From contig NZ_RCNS01000004.1 of the NCBI RefSeq assembly GCF_009725995.1, forward strand, positions 124,001-188,000: 64,000 bases of DNA, written 5' to 3'. Each line of letters opens with the position of its first letter. The first letter of the stretch is position 1. The translations under genes were made by a program, and so were the position numbers. Source of the stretch: Zobellia laminariae (GTDB taxonomy: Bacteria > Bacteroidota > Bacteroidia > Flavobacteriales > Flavobacteriaceae). Shown here piece by piece: positions 62,148-64,000 of the stretch. The notes below the pieces were generated by a model, which ran no database searches, was not told where the DNA came from, and saw only the letters and a list, made by a program, of their open reading frames with translations.

Positions 62148-62450
62148 TTAAGCCCTTATATAAATCCAAGCGCTTTTGCCTGATTTTAAATCGACTTTTA
62201 TTTTCTTGTAAGCTTCACCTTCGTACAAATCTACTTTTAATAACTCACTATCTTGCAGTTCGTAGACAATGCCTTCAATTTTACTTTCTTTATTGGTGGC
62301 TTTTTCAATAACCAGGTATCTTCCCATTATTTTTTCTAGGGAAATACGATATCCATATAGAACATCTTGAATTCCAGCCAAGGTGCGTCCAAAAACTTGT
62401 TTTTGGATAGAAAGGTCTTGAAGGGTGCCGTACGTAAAAAGATAGTGCAT
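62148..62450 (-). CDS. Gamma-glutamylcyclotransferase-like (AIG2-type) protein
   Basis: The 100-residue GGCT/AIG2-fold protein starts MHYLFTYGTLQDLSIQKQVFGRTL, with the YGTL substrate-pocket loop, and has the likely catalytic Glu in the segment GIVYELQDSELLKVDLYEGEAYKK. It is short for the family (about 110-150). The exact activity is unknown; it may act on gamma-glutamyl amines or peptides. It lies 5 bases after the DUF4286 stop and 9 bases before rsmA, suggesting an operon. Confidence 0.85.
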   Translation of the reverse strand: MHYLFTYGTLQDLSIQKQVFGRTLAGIQDVLYGYRISLEKIMGRYLVIEKATNKESKIEGIVYELQDSELLKVDLYEGEAYKKIKVDLKSGKSAWIYIRA

Positions 62451-62455
62451 CTGGT

Positions 62456-62767
62456 CTAATGCTCGCTTACAATTTCCATTTCTGTTCTGAAGGATACAAA
62501 TTTATTTGGGAACCGTTGGTGGGCATCTTCCCGTAATCTTTGTGCGTCTTCCGTATAATAGCTTTCCAAGACCTCTTTGCTTAATGTTGTGAACTGCACT
62601 GAATAACTTACGCCGCCCATATCTTCTTCTACTAAGATTTTGCTCATTTTGGCATTCAAAAATTTTCCAGTTGCAAGTACGTCTGGAATATGAACTTCAC
62701 GCATCCATACCAGCCATTCATCATGAGCTGATTCTTCAATATTTGTTGTTACGTTGTATATGTACAT
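62456..62767 (-). CDS. DUF4286 family protein
   Basis: The 103-residue protein begins at the ATG at 62767 (MYIYNVTTNIEESAHDEWLVWMREVHIPDVLATGKF), the family's typical N-terminus, and continues MGGVSYSVQFTTLSKEVLESYYTEDAQRLREDAHQRFPNKFVSFRTEME. It has a ferredoxin-like dimeric fold as in other DUF4286 proteins, and no signal peptide. The function is unknown. A TTG at 62788 would add seven unlikely residues. It lies 26 bases from the TPR stop and 5 bases from the GGCT-like gene. Confidence 0.85.
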   Translation of the reverse strand: MYIYNVTTNIEESAHDEWLVWMREVHIPDVLATGKFLNAKMSKILVEEDMGGVSYSVQFTTLSKEVLESYYTEDAQRLREDAHQRFPNKFVSFRTEMEIVSEH

Positions 62768-62793
62768 GTAAGTTGTTTTATGGTTCAATCTAA

Positions 62794-64000
62794 CTAATTC
62801 AAGGCATCACCTCGTAAAATTCTAAAATTCTTTCGGGCCTGAGGAAAATAATAACTGTCTTGATAATTGTAAATTATTTTCTCGTAGTGAGACTTGGCTT
62901 TTTCAGGCTGGTTCATTTTGTTTCTATAGAGCTCGGCAAGTGCAAAATGAGCATCATCGGCCAATATTCCATTGGCATAAAACTCGGTTATTTTTTGATA
63001 GTTGTATTCTGCAGCTTCGTAATCATTGGAGAGTTCTAAAAGCTGACCTTGTTTTAATAGGGCCTCGTCTTCTATTTTTTCGCCTTTATGATTTTGAAGA
63101 ATATCATCAAGTTCCGTTATGGCCTCTTTTGTTTTATTTTGATAGGCTAGAAGGTCTGCTCTGGCATACTTTTTAAGTGCTGTCTGGGTAGAATCTTCTA
63201 ATGAATTATCTGATATCAATAAGCTCAGTTGCATGGCATCATTGGCAATAAGCTGGGAGGTGGAGCTGCGTAATACTTTTAATTGGGTAAGCGCCCAATC
63301 AAAATCGCCTTTGTAGAAACTGGTCTGCGCTACTTTATATCGTGCATTTTGCCCTAGGACATCATTTTTTAGATTTTGCTGTATTTGGGAGAAATAGATG
63401 AGTGCTTCATTGAACCGTTTGTCATAGACTAAAATGTCTCCTAATGCCAGTTTTACAAAAGCTTTGCCGCGTTCATTCAACGGAAGCTCTAAGCTTTGCT
63501 TTAAAATTTGAATGGCCTTTTCAGGATTTTCTTTTTTAAACGTTAAGAAATTGGAATAGGCCACTTGCAACTGCAATGTTTGTGACTTGAATCCATGAAT
63601 ATCAATGAGCTCTTCAAATTGCTTTTGTACCTCCTCCAAGTCTTTTTCCGTAGGTTCCAAAAGCTGAATATCTATTAGGTTCAATTGAGCATTTAGCTTA
63701 GTTACCGGATCACCACTATTGTCTGCTATGTATTGATAAATATCTTGAGCAGTTTCGGGCTCTTTTTCAACAAAAGCTAAATTCCCAAGTGTGTTCAGCC
63801 GTTGTGTGTTGGCTCCGTCCACACGCTTGTAGATAGCTTTTTCTTGTCTAAAAGCACTGCCGTATTGTTTCTGTTGTACAAAGAGCCAACTTAAAAGTTC
63901 GTTCCAAAGAATTTCGGGATTCTTTTGTGCATTTTGTAATAGTATTTTTTTTAGTTTGATGTTATTCTCGTTCTCTGGATCGGCAGTAATGAACTCATCA
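62794..64000 (-). CDS. Tetratricopeptide-repeat protein (5' end outside the window)
   Basis: The frame stays open to the right edge, so the N-terminus is missing; the GTG at 63822 is internal. The visible 400 residues are helical TPR-like repeats (for example EKAIQILKQSLELPLNERGKAFVKLALGDILVYDKRFNEALIYFSQI and NDYEAAEYNYQKITEFYANGILADDAHFALAELYRNKMNQPEKAKSHYEKIIYNY). Such proteins are scaffolds; in flavobacteria many are exported and linked to the cell envelope. The signal peptide cannot be seen here. It is followed by the DUF4286, GGCT and rsmA genes on the same strand. Confidence 0.82.
   Translation of the reverse strand, partial: DEFITADPENENNIKLKKILLQNAQKNPEILWNELLSWLFVQQKQYGSAFRQEKAIYKRVDGANTQRLNTLGNLAFVEKEPETAQDIYQYIADNSGDPVTKLNAQLNLIDIQLLEPTEKDLEEVQKQFEELIDIHGFKSQTLQLQVAYSNFLTFKKENPEKAIQILKQSLELPLNERGKAFVKLALGDILVYDKRFNEALIYFSQIQQNLKNDVLGQNARYKVAQTSFYKGDFDWALTQLKVLRSSTSQLIANDAMQLSLLISDNSLEDSTQTALKKYARADLLAYQNKTKEAITELDDILQNHKGEKIEDEALLKQGQLLELSNDYEAAEYNYQKITEFYANGILADDAHFALAELYRNKMNQPEKAKSHYEKIIYNYQDSYYFPQARKNFRILRGDALN

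Noticed and set aside
1..64000. CRISPR arrays, tRNA or rRNA genes, insertion sequences, prophage genes
   Set aside because: I saw no regularly spaced repeats, cloverleaf-like sequences, transposase or phage proteins. Short structured RNAs could be missed by eye.

Overview
The window is a stretch of chromosome from a gliding, probably marine member of the Flavobacteriaceae (Bacteroidetes). The main reasons are the gliding genes gldE and gldD, a SusC/SusD outer-membrane pair, a DUF1501 protein with what looks like a type IX secretion sorting tail, promoters of the Bacteroidetes type (TTTG, about 20 bases, then TAnnTTTG), and start sites with little or no Shine-Dalgarno sequence. A genus near Zobellia, Maribacter or Arenibacter is only a guess. 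I saw no rRNA, tRNA, CRISPR array, insertion sequence or prophage. Both ends of the window cut genes: a flotillin-like gene on the left and a TPR gene on the right.

Left part (1-10.5 kb): a flotillin-like protein, biotin synthase, a JmjC/cupin-like oxygenase, a small exported barrel-like protein, recX, RNase G, a 29-residue extremely basic protein, HU, then mutY, ssb, gldE and gldD on the plus strand. Next comes a sugar-utilisation locus (10.7-21.3 kb): a GntR-type regulator with a periplasmic-binding-protein-like sensor, SusC, SusD, a GH36-type alpha-galactosidase without a signal peptide, a LacA/Maa-type sugar O-acetyltransferase and a sodium/solute symporter. The susC and alpha-galactosidase promoters carry the same tandem CATAG element at exactly the same distance from the -7 box. 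This suggests one regulator controls two transcription units.

Middle part (21.3-43.7 kb): PAP2 phosphatase, histone-deacetylase-like hydrolase, a lysine/cysteine-rich microprotein, Tex, MetG, a 58-residue protein, the DUF1800/DUF1501 pair, a YraN-type protein, an ACT-like protein, a run of three exported proteins (thioredoxin-like, CocE/S15 hydrolase, CE7 esterase), Mfd, a pyridine-nucleotide-disulfide oxidoreductase lacking the usual C-terminal His-Glu pair, and a TspO-related membrane protein.

Right part (43.7-64 kb): the ligase-associated DNA repair set (PdeM-type phosphoesterase, Lhr-like DEXH helicase, ATP-dependent DNA ligase, metallo-beta-lactamase exonuclease), interrupted by one oppositely oriented lipoprotein gene. 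Then come a TerB-like protein, fructose-1,6-bisphosphatase, a GNAT enzyme and small partner, aspartate kinase, a fused PlsC-GNAT acyltransferase resembling the ornithine/glycine lipid synthase OlsF, several small single-domain proteins (GNAT, DUF4870, two VOC, DUF1801), a 2-hydroxyacid dehydrogenase, a cupin, MgtE, RsmA, a gamma-glutamylcyclotransferase-like protein, a DUF4286 protein and a TPR protein. Most of this is core flavobacterial content. The sugar locus is the clearest accessory region.
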